From positions 31,728-95,727 of the forward strand of contig CAZOFD010000002.1 in NCBI GenBank assembly GCA_964579135.1: DNA of 64,000 nucleotides, read 5' to 3'. The notes below the pieces were generated by a model. That model worked only from the letters and a program-made list of their open reading frames with translations. It was not told the origin of the DNA and searched no databases. This stretch comes from CAG-390 sp964579135. Its GTDB lineage: Bacteria; Bacillota; Clostridia; Oscillospirales; CAG-272. Position 1 is the first letter of the stretch, and the number at the start of each line of letters is the position of its first letter. The position numbers were made by a program, and so were the translations under genes. Positions 25,886-34,899 of this stretch are shown in pieces.

Positions 25886-26365
25886 GTGATAGATCTTAAG
25901 ATAATAGCGGTCGGAAATATAAAAGAAAAATATTTGAGGGAGGCCTCGGCGGAATATGAAAAAAGGCTCTCCGCTTTTTGCAGGGTCAATATTTGCGAAA
26001 TCAAGGAGGCCTATCTTCCGCCCGTCCCCACCGAGGGCGAGATAACGAGCGCACTGGAGAGCGAGGCGGAAAAGATCCTCGCCGCCGTGCCGCCGCGCGC
26101 TTTCGTTGCGGCTATGGCGATAGAGGGCAGGCAGTTTACCTCCGAGGAACTTGCGAAAACGCTCGAAAACGCCGTGCTGTCTACGTCGGATATCTGCTTT
26201 ATTATCGGGAGCTCGCACGGGCTTTCGCCGCGCGTCAAGGCACGCGCGGATATGCGGATATCGCTGTCGAAACTGACTTTTCCGCACAGACTTTTCAGGA
26301 TTATGCTTCTCGAGTCGATCTATCGCTCTTTTTCGATCGTAAAGGGAACGAAATACCATAAATAA
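25886..26365 (+). CDS. rlmH: 23S rRNA pseudouridine-1915 N3-methyltransferase RlmH
   Basis: SPOUT-class methyltransferase modifying Psi1915 in helix 69 of 23S rRNA. The product starts IDLKIIAVGNIKEKYL, carries the SAM-knot motif FIIGSSHGLSP and ends in the family-typical SKLTFPHRLFRIMLLE and Y/H-rich tail (GTKYHK). With GTG at 25886 it is 159 aa, exactly the family's length; the ATG at 25868 would add six atypical residues. SD is poor for both. Preceded by a hairpin and followed by a short palindrome (cgcgcctcggcgcg, about 26374). Confidence 0.92.
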   Translation: MIDLKIIAVGNIKEKYLREASAEYEKRLSAFCRVNICEIKEAYLPPVPTEGEITSALESEAEKILAAVPPRAFVAAMAIEGRQFTSEELAKTLENAVLSTSDICFIIGSSHGLSPRVKARADMRISLSKLTFPHRLFRIMLLESIYRSFSIVKGTKYHK

Positions 26366-26490
26366 AACGATTCGCGCCTCGGCGCGAGCTTGAATTTATT
26401 CGGAAAGGCGCCTTGCCTCGTCGCCCTGTCGACGAGGATGCAATGCCGATTTTGTCGGCAATGCCGAGTGGCGAACGGTGCGAAGATAAT

Positions 26491-28762
26491 ATGAAAAAGT
26501 CAAGGGATCCGTGGATCCGAGCGCTTTGCGTTGTCCTGCTTGCGAGTTTGTCGTGCACCGCGATGCTTTATGCTTTCGGTCTTTTCGAGTTTTCTTTTAT
26601 CGACAGAACTCCCGAGGATACGTACGTCAAACCCATTTCGGACGGGGAACTCGCCGGAATACTTACGGAGCTTACGACGGGGGACAATATTTCGAGTATA
26701 GGCAAACCGAGCGAGAGTACGGTGGGAGGAGCCGCTTCGTCGCCCGCCGAAGATACTGCGGGCGGCGGGGCGACCGGCGAGGCTACGGGCAGCGAGACCT
26801 CGACGGGGAACAAAACCGAAGTTTCCGCGCCTGATTTTGCAAGCCTTGCCGAGTGTATTGCGGCAGGGTACAAGGTAAGCTGGGCGAGATACGGCGAGGG
26901 AATGGTGATAGCCGAGATAGGGCTGACCGCCGACGGGCTTGAAAAATTCACCCTCGGCTCCGTCAAGACCGTAAGTACGATCTATCCGTTCCAGTATTCC
27001 GAAAACGGCTGGAAGTTTACGCAGTATAAGACGGAGAGCGTGCAAAGGAACAAACTCGAGGTTTATATGGGGTATATCATCGTCGATCTCGGCGACGGCA
27101 AGCTGGCTGTGCACGATTCGTACGGCAAGTACGTGGCGACGTTTGCCTCGGCGGACCTTGTGCCCTGCTATGCGCGTGATTCTTCGGACAGGGCGCTGTT
27201 CCTTTACCGCGACGAATATTGCTATCTCGATACGTCGAGCGGAGAACTTTTGCCATCCGATTACGACCCCGACAAGGACGATCGCGGCCTTTCGTTCGAT
27301 TATTCGCCCGATTACGGGAAAAGCGATTGCGATATCAAATTGTTCGGCGTTAAGTCCGAGGTGACCGACACGCACGTTATCAACAAGGGAATGGGATATT
27401 ATTTTTCCCGTTATTGCGTGGATTACAGGATAGCGCGCGAGCTTTACGAGGCGGACCCCGAGTTTGCGGAACTCGTCGCATCTACCTACGGCAGCGGTAA
27501 ATATTACAACAAGCCGTTTGCCGAGGCTTTGGCAAAGGCGAAAAAGGATATGGCGGAAGAGGCGGCGACGGGAGAGCCGACGCAGTCTCCCGAGCCCGAA
27601 GATCCGTCGCCCGCAGACACCTCGGAGATACTTGCGGCTCTTACGAGCAAGGCGCGTTCTTACGAAGAAATAAGACTGCTTAACGAACTGCGGTTTCTTG
27701 CCGCGAGGACGTCAAGCACGGCTGAAGATACCCCCGAAAACGGCGGCGAGAGTGCGGCGGGCTCGGAAACCGAGGTAACGACCTCGCCGAGCGAAACGAC
27801 CGTTCCGAGCGAGACGACCGCACCGAGNNNNNNNNNNNNNNNNNNNNNNNNNNNNNNNNNNNNNNNNNNNNNNNNNNNNNNNNNNNNNNNNNNNNNNNNN
27901 NNNNNNNNNNNNNNNNNNNNNNNNNNNTGAAACAACGCCGCCCGAGACGACGGATAAGCCGAGCGAAAGCGATACGGTCACCGCGATAAGAAAGTTCTTT
28001 TCCTATCGTTTCGCCTACGGAAAGGCGGAGCCCGTATTCGACGCATCGGTCGAAAACGTTGCTGTGACGGAGTACAAATACAAGGCGTGGAGCACAGTGA
28101 TAAAGCAGACCGTCAGTTGGAACGGGAATTACCCTTATGCGTATGCGTTTAATTTCCGTTGCGGTCGAGCCGTCACTTTCGACGACAACGGAAAGATGAC
28201 GGTCGTTGACGAAAACGGGAAAAAAACGGTGGATTACAAGAGCTATTCCACCGTCGGCAACAGATATAACGTTTCGTTTTATACCGCGCCGGTCTATCGC
28301 GACGTGTCGCAACTCGGATATTTTTATTACGACGAGGGGCTTTTGCGCGTTCGACGTGTAACGCGCGAGGATTACAGAACGGACAGATATTCCGACGAGC
28401 GTGAGCTGCTTATAGACGTAAACGGCAAAGAATACGCCGTTCCGACGGGATTCGAGCTCGTTTCGTATTCCGAGGGCGTGCTGCTTTTGAAACGCGAGGG
28501 TACCGACGGCGACGGCGCAAGGTACGGATACTATCATAAAAACGGATATTGGATAGCGCAACCGATATACAGCTATGCCGAGCCTTTTGTCGAGGGCATC
28601 GGTATCATAGGCATAGCAAACGGCGTTAAGGGAGCGATCGATCTCGGAGGCAACGTCGTTATTCCGTTTGCTTATACGCATATAACGAACGCCTCGAGCG
28701 GAATATTTGCCTGCTACGGCGAGGATTGCGGTTGGCGTGTGTTTGCGAAAATGGCAAAATGA
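26491..28762 (+). CDS. WG-repeat membrane-anchored surface protein, interrupted by assembly gap
   Basis: An N-terminal TM or uncleaved signal (IRALCVVLLASLSCTAMLYAF, broken by Cys) is followed by a Gly/Thr/Ser/Glu-rich linker. A domain with WG-like strands comes next, then a Pro/Thr/Glu linker, the 100-N gap, more of the same linker (ETTPPETTDKPSES) and a C-terminal domain with WG repeats (GYYHKNGYWIAQPIYSY, GAIDLGGNVVIPFAYTH). Codons on both sides of the gap are open in the expected sense. The one-base frame difference means nothing because the 100 Ns are a placeholder. Start at 26491: the SD is weak (gaag). The gene is read here as one protein; two genes are less likely because both sides share the same linker. 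Function unknown. Confidence 0.7.
27775..27827 (+). repeat. 18-bp tandem repeat (PSETTx) running into the gap
   Basis: Units such as ccgagcgaaacgaccgtt and ccgagcgagacgaccgca encode Pro-Ser-Glu-Thr-Thr-(Val/Ala). A third unit begins at the gap edge and related codons resume after the gap. The repeat explains why assembly broke here. Confidence 0.75.
27828..27927. other. 100-N scaffold gap
   Basis: Exactly 100 Ns, a conventional placeholder of unknown true length, inside the PSETT repeat of the WG-repeat gene. Confidence 0.99.
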
Positions 28763-28764
28763 TA

Positions 28765-28810
28765 AAAAACAAGTTCCTCACGGCACTCTTGCCGTGAGGA
28801 ACTTGTTTTT
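28765..28810. terminator. Bidirectional terminator between the WG-repeat gene and the phosphoribosyltransferase gene
   Basis: Perfect 21-bp stem (aaaaacaagttcctcacggca and complement), loop ctct, T-runs both ways. Confidence 0.88.
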
Positions 28811-28836
28811 CGCTTTGCGCTTGTCGAGATACGACT

Positions 28837-29394
28837 TTATTTTATCGGGTCGCCGTTTCTGTCGAAGAGGGGGAGCTCCTCGAGATAAATTATGTCCGAG
28901 CGTTTCGCGGCGTCGCCCTCCGCGAGTATCGTCATCCTGCCGCAGATCTCTCCGCCGGCGTGCGCCACGAGGGTCTCGATAGCTTTGAGCGATTCTCCGG
29001 TGGATATAACGTCGTCTACTATAAGTATCTTTTTACCTTTCATAAGCTCGGCGTCCGCCGTGTCGAGATACAATTTTTGCTCTTTTTCGGTGGTTATGGA
29101 GTTGACGGTGACTTCGAATACGCCCGTCATATAAAGTTTCGGCGCTTTTCGCGCAAGCATATATTTTCGGTTGCCCGCAAGGCGCGCCATTTCGTGCACG
29201 AGCGGTATACCCTTTGCTTCGGCTGTTATTATGTAATCGTATTGCGGTGCGCGTGCGAGAAGTTCGCGTGCGCACGCGGTGGTGAGCTCGGGGTCTCCGA
29301 ATATAACGAACGCTCCGATCTGAAGCTCGTCGTTCAGCGGGCAGATGGGAAGAGCACGATCGAGCCCCGCGATCTTCATATTGTAATATTTCAT
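28837..29394 (-). CDS. Purine phosphoribosyltransferase (adenine PRTase-like)
   Basis: 185-aa type I phosphoribosyltransferase making a nucleotide from a base and PRPP (salvage). The PRPP-binding motif is ILIVDDVISTGES (residues about 123-135), and the flexible-loop region is around LARKAPKLY. A short C-terminal hood contains PLFDRNGDPI. The N-terminus, with ICPLNDELQIGAFVIFGD, resembles clostridial apt-like proteins; xanthine PRTase is the main alternative. SD aaagga lies 13 bp before the ATG, and it has its own promoter just after the tcdA stop. Confidence 0.8.
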   Translation of the reverse strand: MKYYNMKIAGLDRALPICPLNDELQIGAFVIFGDPELTTACARELLARAPQYDYIITAEAKGIPLVHEMARLAGNRKYMLARKAPKLYMTGVFEVTVNSITTEKEQKLYLDTADAELMKGKKILIVDDVISTGESLKAIETLVAHAGGEICGRMTILAEGDAAKRSDIIYLEELPLFDRNGDPIK

Positions 29395-29436
29395 ATAAGA
29401 ATATCCGTCCTTTCAAGCATCGGTGCCGACGCTTTT

Positions 29437-29464
29437 ATTATACTACTCGCCGTAGTTTTGTCAA
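29437..29464 (-). promoter_or_regulatory. Sigma-A promoter of the phosphoribosyltransferase gene
   Basis: Minus strand TTGACA, 16-bp spacer, TATAAT. The -35 starts 5 bp after the tcdA stop codon. No purine-riboswitch aptamer fits in the roughly 40-nt leader. Confidence 0.75.
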
Positions 29465-29468
29465 GGGA

Positions 29469-30179
29469 TTATTTTATTCCCGCGATATCGCGTACTATCT
29501 TGCCCGCCGCGATAAGCCCAGCGGCGGACGGGACGAAAGATATGCTTGCTGGCGGAATTTTGCCGTGCGGCGCGGCTGCTGCGTTTACCTGTTTTACCGG
29601 CATCTCGTCGGACCAAACGACTGGTAGCGATTTTACGCCCCTCGCTTTGAGTTCGCGGCGCATTACGCGTGAGAGCGGGCAGACCGAAGTTTCGTATATA
29701 TCGGAAATGCGAAAACGCTCGGGGTAAAGCTTGTTGCCCGCGCCCATCGAGGAGATTACGGGCGTTCCGCAACTTTGCGCACGGCAGATTATCTCTATTT
29801 TCGCGGCGACGGTGTCCACGGCGTCCGCAACGTAATCGAACGACGAAAAATCAATAAGATCGGCGTTTTCGGGGAGAAAAAACAGATTTTTGCAGTGGAT
29901 TTCACAGGCGGGGTTGATGCGCACGAGCCTGTCGCGCACTGCGTGCGTTTTCGGCATACCGACGGTGTCGAGCGTTGCCGCGAGTTGGCGATTTAGGTTG
30001 GACGGCGCCACGGTGTCCCCGTCGATAAGCGTTAGTTCGCCGACGCCCGCGCGGCACAGCGCCTCGCAGATATATCCGCCGACGCCGCCGATGCCGAATA
30101 TAGCGACGTGCGCCCGCTTTAGCCGACTTGCCGCCTCGCTCCCGATAAGGTTGACCGTTCGTGAGTTGTCGAAATCCAT
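29469..30179 (-). CDS. tcdA: tRNA threonylcarbamoyladenosine dehydratase TcdA (CsdL/YgdL)
   Basis: 236-aa E1-like enzyme that cyclises t6A37 of tRNA to ct6A with ATP. The nucleotide-binding loop is FGIGGVGGY (residues about 27-35), followed by LIDGDTVAPSNLNRQ and the Asp/Ala-Val stretch VADAVDTVAAK. The crossover region ISSMGAGNKLYPERF matches TcdA. There is no ThiS/MoaD partner and no rhodanese domain, which argues against ThiF/MoeB. The SD aaaaggaag is 5 bp before the ATG at 30179; longer in-frame starts lie upstream of the promoter's -10. Confidence 0.92.
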   Translation of the reverse strand: MDFDNSRTVNLIGSEAASRLKRAHVAIFGIGGVGGYICEALCRAGVGELTLIDGDTVAPSNLNRQLAATLDTVGMPKTHAVRDRLVRINPACEIHCKNLFFLPENADLIDFSSFDYVADAVDTVAAKIEIICRAQSCGTPVISSMGAGNKLYPERFRISDIYETSVCPLSRVMRRELKARGVKSLPVVWSDEMPVKQVNAAAAPHGKIPPASISFVPSAAGLIAAGKIVRDIAGIK

Positions 30180-30210
30180 TTTTTCTTCCTTTTGTTTATG
30201 GTGTCGCCAT

Positions 30211-30239
30211 ATTATACAATATTTTTTCGCCCGTTTCAA
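30211..30239 (-). promoter_or_regulatory. Sigma-A promoter of tcdA
   Basis: Minus strand TTGAAA, 17-bp spacer, TATAAT, about 30 nt before the ATG. Confidence 0.75.
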
Positions 30240-30360
30240 CAAAAAACTTCGTTTTACGCCCAGTGCGAGGCGCAATAGCGGTAAAAAAGCTCTTCGTGCG
30301 AGGATAAAATCGCTTCTGCGTGTCCGTTAGAGCGCAAAACACCGTAATTGACAGTGCGGT

Positions 30361-30393
30361 GTGACATATTTTTGCTTGCCGACGGAATATAAT
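30361..30393 (+). promoter_or_regulatory. spoIIGA-sigE promoter with an extended spacer
   Basis: GTGACA (30361-30366), 21 bp, TATAAT (30388-30393), giving a leader of about 17 nt to the GTG start. A perfect TTGACA at 30348-30353 is 34 bp from the -10 and could only be an activator-site half. In B. subtilis the Spo0A-activated spoIIG promoter has a 22-bp spacer, so this arrangement fits Spo0A control. No exact TGTCGAA box is present. Confidence 0.5.
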
Positions 30394-30416
30394 TAGAGCG
30401 AAAGAGGGGCGAGGTT

Positions 30417-31283
30417 GTGGAGCAAACGGTCTATGCGGACATACTTTTTCTTGTGAATTTCAGTATGGACTTTCTTGTTTTTTACGTAAGGGCTCGCGTT
30501 TGCAAAAGGCGGATACGGCTGCTGCGCACGCTTGCGGCGTCAGCGCTGGGCGGTGCGTATTCCGTTGCCGCGATATTCGCGGATATGCCGTCTTTTGCGT
30601 CGCTTGCTCTCGATCTTTGTATGCTTTTCGTTATGTGCGCCGTGGCGGATCTTTCGTGCGCGATTTCTCTCGGCGGATTTTTGGCAGGCGCGGCGGCGTA
30701 TGCCGGTACAGCCGCCGCAATCGGCGGAATAATGACGGCACTGTATTCGCTTATCAATCGCCTCGAATTTTTGCCCGGAGACGCGGAGGGCGACGACGTG
30801 TCAGTTTGGCTGTTTGCTCTTTTGGCGGCGGCAGGCGCGGCGGCGACGCTGATAGGCGACAGACGCAAGCGCACGGTCGCCGCGGCAAAGAGCATCGAGG
30901 TCGAGTTGTCTCTCGGAGGAAAGGTCGTGCGATTTACCGGTATTGCCGACAGCGGCAATCTGCTCGGCGACGCATTGAGCGGCAGACCCGTTGCGGTTTG
31001 CGAGCTCGACGCGGTAAAAAATATTTTTTCGCCCCGGCTCGTTGAGTTTTGGCGCTCGGGCGATCTGCGCGGGATCGAGATACTCTCGCGCGAGCTTGCC
31101 TCGACGCTGCGGTATATACCGGCGCGCGGAGCCGTCGGCGGCGCTTCGGTTTTGACGGCGGTCGCCGTCGACAAAACGATATTGCGCTGCGACGGAGAAG
31201 AAAAAGAGGTGGACGTGCTGATAGCGCCCGTGCCTCGCAAACTTCGCGGCGGAGCGGCGCTTATCCCCGCCGGATTGATTTGA
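30417..31283 (+). CDS. spoIIGA: Sporulation pro-sigma-E processing peptidase SpoIIGA
   Basis: Membrane-embedded aspartic protease that cleaves pro-SigE in the mother cell after a signal from the forespore. 288 aa: five hydrophobic helices in residues 1-145, then a soluble protease domain with the catalytic motif ADSGNLL (Asp near residue 181) of the retropepsin-like fold. C-terminal VDVLIAP and GGAALIP strands follow. The start is GTG at 30417, preceded by gagg-type SD sequences; the N-terminus VYADILFLVNFSMDF matches the family. Directly followed by its substrate gene sigE, 17 bp away. Confidence 0.95.
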   Translation: MEQTVYADILFLVNFSMDFLVFYVRARVCKRRIRLLRTLAASALGGAYSVAAIFADMPSFASLALDLCMLFVMCAVADLSCAISLGGFLAGAAAYAGTAAAIGGIMTALYSLINRLEFLPGDAEGDDVSVWLFALLAAAGAAATLIGDRRKRTVAAAKSIEVELSLGGKVVRFTGIADSGNLLGDALSGRPVAVCELDAVKNIFSPRLVEFWRSGDLRGIEILSRELASTLRYIPARGAVGGASVLTAVAVDKTILRCDGEEKEVDVLIAPVPRKLRGGAALIPAGLI

Positions 31284-31300
31284 GAACGGAGAAGATTTTG

Positions 31301-32020
31301 ATGAAACGCGTTACTGTTTGGATCCGAAAAAGCGTATCTTCGCTGCTTTGCCGCGTAGGGCTTTTCGGCGGTATATACTACGTTAACGGCCCCGACGTTT
31401 TGCCCGCGCCACTTTCGCGCGACGAGGAAAGCGAGCTCCTCGCGAGATACTCTCGCACACCGGGCGACGGCGAGGTTACCGCGTTGCTTGTGGAGCATAA
31501 TCTGCGCCTTGTCGTCTATATTGCCCGTCGCTTCGAGAGCACGGGCGTCGGTATCGAGGACCTTGTCTCCATCGGTACTATGGGGCTTATAAAAGCGGTA
31601 AACAGCTTTCGCCCCGACAAGGGTATAAAACTCGCGACGTATGCCTCGCGCTGTATCGAAAACGAGATACTTATGTACATACGCAAGCATAACCAAACGC
31701 GGTGCGAGGTGTCGCTTGACGAGCCGCTAAACGTCGATTGGGACGGCAACGAGCTTTTGCTTTCCGACGTGCTCGGAAGCGACGAGGGCATAGGCAGCGA
31801 ATTTGCGCGCGAGGAGGAGCGGCGGGTCATACGCGCCGCCGTTGCCGAACTTCCGGAGCGCGAAAGGCGTATAATGATCTTGCGATACGGGCTTTTCGGT
31901 TGCCGCGAAATGACGCAAAAAGAGGTCGCCGACAGGCTCGGGATATCTCAGTCGTATATATCGAGGTTGGAAAAACGCATAATCGCGGGGCTTCGCCGTA
32001 AGATCGCGGATAAAATATAG
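31301..32020 (+). CDS. sigE: RNA polymerase sporulation sigma factor SigE (pro-sigma-E)
   Basis: 239-aa sigma-70-family factor governing early mother-cell gene expression. It begins with the amphipathic pro-sequence (about 25-30 residues) and the cleavage region GGIYYVNGPDVLPAPLS typical of pro-SigE. Region 2 (EHNLRLVVYIARRFE, GTMGLIKAVNSF) and region 4 with the helix-turn-helix (QKEVADRLGISQSYISRLEKR) are complete. The start at 31301 (SD cggagaa) is within the 252-nt longer open frame, which overlaps spoIIGA and is not used. sigG, often next in Bacillus and many Clostridia, is absent here. Confidence 0.96.
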   Translation: MKRVTVWIRKSVSSLLCRVGLFGGIYYVNGPDVLPAPLSRDEESELLARYSRTPGDGEVTALLVEHNLRLVVYIARRFESTGVGIEDLVSIGTMGLIKAVNSFRPDKGIKLATYASRCIENEILMYIRKHNQTRCEVSLDEPLNVDWDGNELLLSDVLGSDEGIGSEFAREEERRVIRAAVAELPERERRIMILRYGLFGCREMTQKEVADRLGISQSYISRLEKRIIAGLRRKIADKI

Positions 32021-32079
32021 GCGCAGCTTTGCTTTCGAGCCTTGCGTGACGGCTGTGTGAATAAAAAATTCGTCGGGTA

Positions 32080-32108
32080 TTGACAATATTTTCGAATTGT
32101 GTTATCAT
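32080..32108 (+). promoter_or_regulatory. Sigma-A promoter of the zinc-ribbon membrane protein gene
   Basis: TTGACA, 17-bp spacer, TATCAT; start codon 62 bp downstream. Confidence 0.78.
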
Positions 32109-32169
32109 TGACTCAAGACAGAGCAAACGATAGATTTGTTCATTTATATTTACTTCAGGAGGAAAAACA

Positions 32170-33819
32170 ATGATCTGCCCCAATTGCAACGCTGAAATTG
32201 AAAACGGCAGCACGATTTGTTCCGCTTGCGGTGCCGAGCTCGAGCAGCCGAACGTCGAAAAAACCGCCGATACCGCGACCGCAGAAACCGAAAAGACCGA
32301 AAAGCCATCCGGCTCCGCGGGAAAATTTTATCTTAACAAAAAATTCTTGGCTGTTGCTGCTGCCGTTGTGGCTGCACTCGTAGTCTTGCTTGCGATAATT
32401 ATAGGCGCGGCAAGCAAAGGCGACGCTTTCGACCTTTTGGAAGACGATATTTACACGGCTTATTCGTCAGACGACGACAAGACCACGGTGCTCTTCAACA
32501 ACAAAATCGTAGCTACTCTTGACGGTAACGTAAGTGTGGGTCAAACTTCGATGGATGGCAAATCCGCCGTTTTGGCTTCCGTAAACTATGAGAAACTTGA
32601 GATTACGCTGTATTATCTCAAAGGTAAAAAAGTCACGAAAGTATCCGACTCCGTCGGTGAGGTTTTGGCTATCTCCGCAAATTCGACCGCAGCCGTTCTC
32701 AAGGTAGACGGCGACGTTGTATACGCAACTCTTAAAAACGGCAAAACCACCACCGTTCTTACCTCCGACGCTTACTCGGATCTCGGCGATTTCACGCTTT
32801 CTCCCGACGGAAAAACGCTCGTGTATTCTTATACCGAAAAGTCGACGGGCGACTCCGACGAGAAAAAAGAATCTCTCCATCTTTGGAAAAACGGTAAGGA
32901 TCAAAAGCTCGGCAGCGGCTACAGCCCCGTAGCGGTAGCGGATTCCGCGAAATATATTTGGGCAAAGAAGGACGGCTCCTTCTACCTTATGAACAAAAAG
33001 GGCGATGCCGACAAAATTACGGAAAACGTCGTAGGTACGTATTACTTCAATAAAGATCTCTCCGAGGTCGTATTCTACGTACACAAAGATCTCGCAATCG
33101 AAACGTATTTCTACAAAAAAGGTATGGACGCCAAGCAAAAACTTCGCTCGGACAGTTTGGTGCTCGTCACCCCCGATGACGTTTGCGAGTCTAGAGTGGT
33201 CGGCGGCAGCGGCATAGCAACGGTTTACGGCGTGGATCATTTGAGAAATCAACTCTACTGCTCGCCCGAGAGCCTCCTTATTTCCAAGACTTATAACGTT
33301 TATTATATCGCGAAAAACGAGAACAAGAGCACCAAGGTGGCAAGTTCTTGCTCGTACCTTAAGTTGACGGACGACGGCGAAACGCTGTTCTTTATCAAAG
33401 ACGACGAGCTTCGTAAAGTCGCTTTCGGCAAAACGGAATCCAAGGAGATCGCACGCGACGTAGTCGACGCGTTCGTCTCCGACGACGGCAAAAAGATCGC
33501 GTATATCAACGAAGACGAGGCGCTTTGCAACGCAAAGGGCAAAAAGATCGCCGACGACGTGGTTTCCGCAATGATAACGCACGACGGCGTGCTTATCTAC
33601 GTCAACGACGAGGGCGACTACTTTACGAGCAAAAACTTCAAGAGCGGCAAAGCCGTTGAGAATGGCGACGCGATACACTCCGTCACCATAGGCAGATGCA
33701 CGACCGCCGTCGAGACCGACAAAGACGACGAGGGCTGCAAGATCAGCGTCGTAAAGAGCGGCTTTAACTTCAAGAAAAAGATCGACACCAAACTGTACTC
33801 CGATTTCTCGAATAATTAA
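32170..33819 (+). CDS. Zinc-ribbon, single-TM protein with an extracellular beta-propeller-like domain
   Basis: 549 aa. Residues 1-26 form a zinc ribbon (CPNC... CSACG), then an acidic Thr/Glu linker. One TM helix (FLAVAAAVVAALVVLLAIIIGAA, about 57-79) follows, and then about 460 residues of repeating short beta strands with SPDGKTLVYSY, TDDGETLFFI and SDDGKKIAYI motifs, as in WD40-like/TolB-type propellers. The zinc ribbon would be cytosolic and the propeller outside. SD aggagg is 7-8 bp before the ATG. Promoter at 32080 and terminator at 33843 make it a single-gene unit. Function unknown. Confidence 0.8.
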   Translation: MICPNCNAEIENGSTICSACGAELEQPNVEKTADTATAETEKTEKPSGSAGKFYLNKKFLAVAAAVVAALVVLLAIIIGAASKGDAFDLLEDDIYTAYSSDDDKTTVLFNNKIVATLDGNVSVGQTSMDGKSAVLASVNYEKLEITLYYLKGKKVTKVSDSVGEVLAISANSTAAVLKVDGDVVYATLKNGKTTTVLTSDAYSDLGDFTLSPDGKTLVYSYTEKSTGDSDEKKESLHLWKNGKDQKLGSGYSPVAVADSAKYIWAKKDGSFYLMNKKGDADKITENVVGTYYFNKDLSEVVFYVHKDLAIETYFYKKGMDAKQKLRSDSLVLVTPDDVCESRVVGGSGIATVYGVDHLRNQLYCSPESLLISKTYNVYYIAKNENKSTKVASSCSYLKLTDDGETLFFIKDDELRKVAFGKTESKEIARDVVDAFVSDDGKKIAYINEDEALCNAKGKKIADDVVSAMITHDGVLIYVNDEGDYFTSKNFKSGKAVENGDAIHSVTIGRCTTAVETDKDDEGCKISVVKSGFNFKKKIDTKLYSDFSNN

Positions 33820-33842
33820 AGACGTTTATCCGAAAACGCGCT

Positions 33843-33876
33843 AAAAGGGCGGCTTTGCCGCCCTTTTCTTTTTTTT
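33843..33876. terminator. Terminator between the zinc-ribbon gene and spo0A
   Basis: Perfect 11-bp stem (aaaagggcggc, loop ttt, gccgccctttt) followed by ctttttttt. A-rich on the other side, so it can serve convergent spo0A as well. Confidence 0.85.
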
Positions 33877-33878
33877 CT

Positions 33879-34637
33879 TTAATACAATTTGTATTTCAGT
33901 CGCAGATTGTCCGCTATCATTGCGATAAATTCGGAGTTCGTCGGTTTGCCGCGGCTGTTTTGGATAGTATAACCGAAATAGGAGTTCAGCGTTTCGACGT
34001 CGCCCCTGTCCCACGCGACCTCGATCGCGTGCCGTATCGCGCGCTCCACGCGGCTTGTGGTCGTGCTGTATTTTTTCGCGACAGTGGGGTAGAGCACTTT
34101 CGTGACCGAGTTGATAACGTCGCTGTCGCGCACGGTGAGGAGTATCGCCGTTCGCAGGTACTGATAACCCTTTATGTGCGCGGGCACGCCGATCTGGTGG
34201 ATGATCTTTGTGACCTGAGTTTCGATGTCGGGCGTTTTTGCGTTACCGCCGCGCCTGTCTTCGAAGACGTTTTCCACGTGTCTTGCGAGAGTGGCGCGGT
34301 CTATCGGCTTCATAAGGCACAGCTTTGCGCCGGCGTTCATAGCCTCGACGAATATGTTTTGGTTGGATACCATCGACACGACTATAAAAGCGGTGGGCAG
34401 GTCTTTGCCGAAGTTCAGCGTTTGGCTTTGCCGCAGAACTCCTATGCCGTCAAGCTTCGAGAGCCACACGTCGATAAGTGCCACGTCGGGGTGTAACGAG
34501 GCTATCATAGCGAGCGCTTCTTCGCCGTTCGCAGCCTCGCTTACGTTTGCGTACCCCTCGCGCATCAGCGCCTGCGCAGTTTCTCGCCTTTCGCTCGCGT
34601 TTTCGTCGGCTATAAGTATTTTGATGTTTTTGTCCAT
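33879..34637 (-). CDS. spo0A: Master sporulation regulator Spo0A
   Basis: 252-aa response regulator controlling entry into sporulation. The receiver domain (residues 1-120) has the acidic pair as ADEN, the phospho-acceptor Asp in VALIDVW, Ser in VVSM and Lys in LMKP. The usual Met-Pro after the Asp region is replaced (DVWLSKLDG). The C-terminal DNA-binding domain is textbook: IIHQIGVPAHIKGYQYLR, ASRVERAIRHAIEVAW in near-identical form (TTTSRVERAIRHAIEVAWDRG), and KPTNSEFIAMIAD. Start 34637 has ggagg 9 bp upstream; longer starts lack SD. spoIVB, often adjacent, is not present. Promoter at 34710. Confidence 0.96.
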   Translation of the reverse strand: MDKNIKILIADENASERRETAQALMREGYANVSEAANGEEALAMIASLHPDVALIDVWLSKLDGIGVLRQSQTLNFGKDLPTAFIVVSMVSNQNIFVEAMNAGAKLCLMKPIDRATLARHVENVFEDRRGGNAKTPDIETQVTKIIHQIGVPAHIKGYQYLRTAILLTVRDSDVINSVTKVLYPTVAKKYSTTTSRVERAIRHAIEVAWDRGDVETLNSYFGYTIQNSRGKPTNSEFIAMIADNLRLKYKLY

Positions 34638-34709
34638 GCCGCTTAACCTCCAAATAGAATTAGCCTTTCGGCTTCGGGCTTTCGCCCCGGGCATTTCTTT
34701 TACAACAAT

Positions 34710-34738
34710 ATTTTACCATAAAATGGCAAATAATACAA
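34710..34738 (-). promoter_or_regulatory. Probable sigma-A promoter of spo0A
   Basis: Minus strand TTGTAT, 17-bp spacer, TAAAAT, with a leader of about 65 nt holding a small agcc/ggct hairpin. The rest of the 358-bp divergent region to glcK is AT-rich; I found no exact 0A box (TGTCGAA) nor a good sigma-H site. Confidence 0.55.
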
Positions 34739-34899
34739 TAGATTTCCACGAAAATAATTACCAAAAATTAACAGGTGAACTTGTGAAGTTTTAACATAAC
34801 TCGGAAAAACGTAACGCCCCGAAGTAAAAATTTCGCGGCTCGCAACTGCTTTTTGTGCCAAGCGTTTTGCCCGCCCGCCTCTCCCGTGCAATTTACGTA

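Noticed and set aside
26491..28762. Frameshift or pseudogene, because the reading frame differs across the N-run
   Set aside because: The 100 Ns are a placeholder of unknown real length, so the frame relation carries no information; both sides are open and share the same linker.
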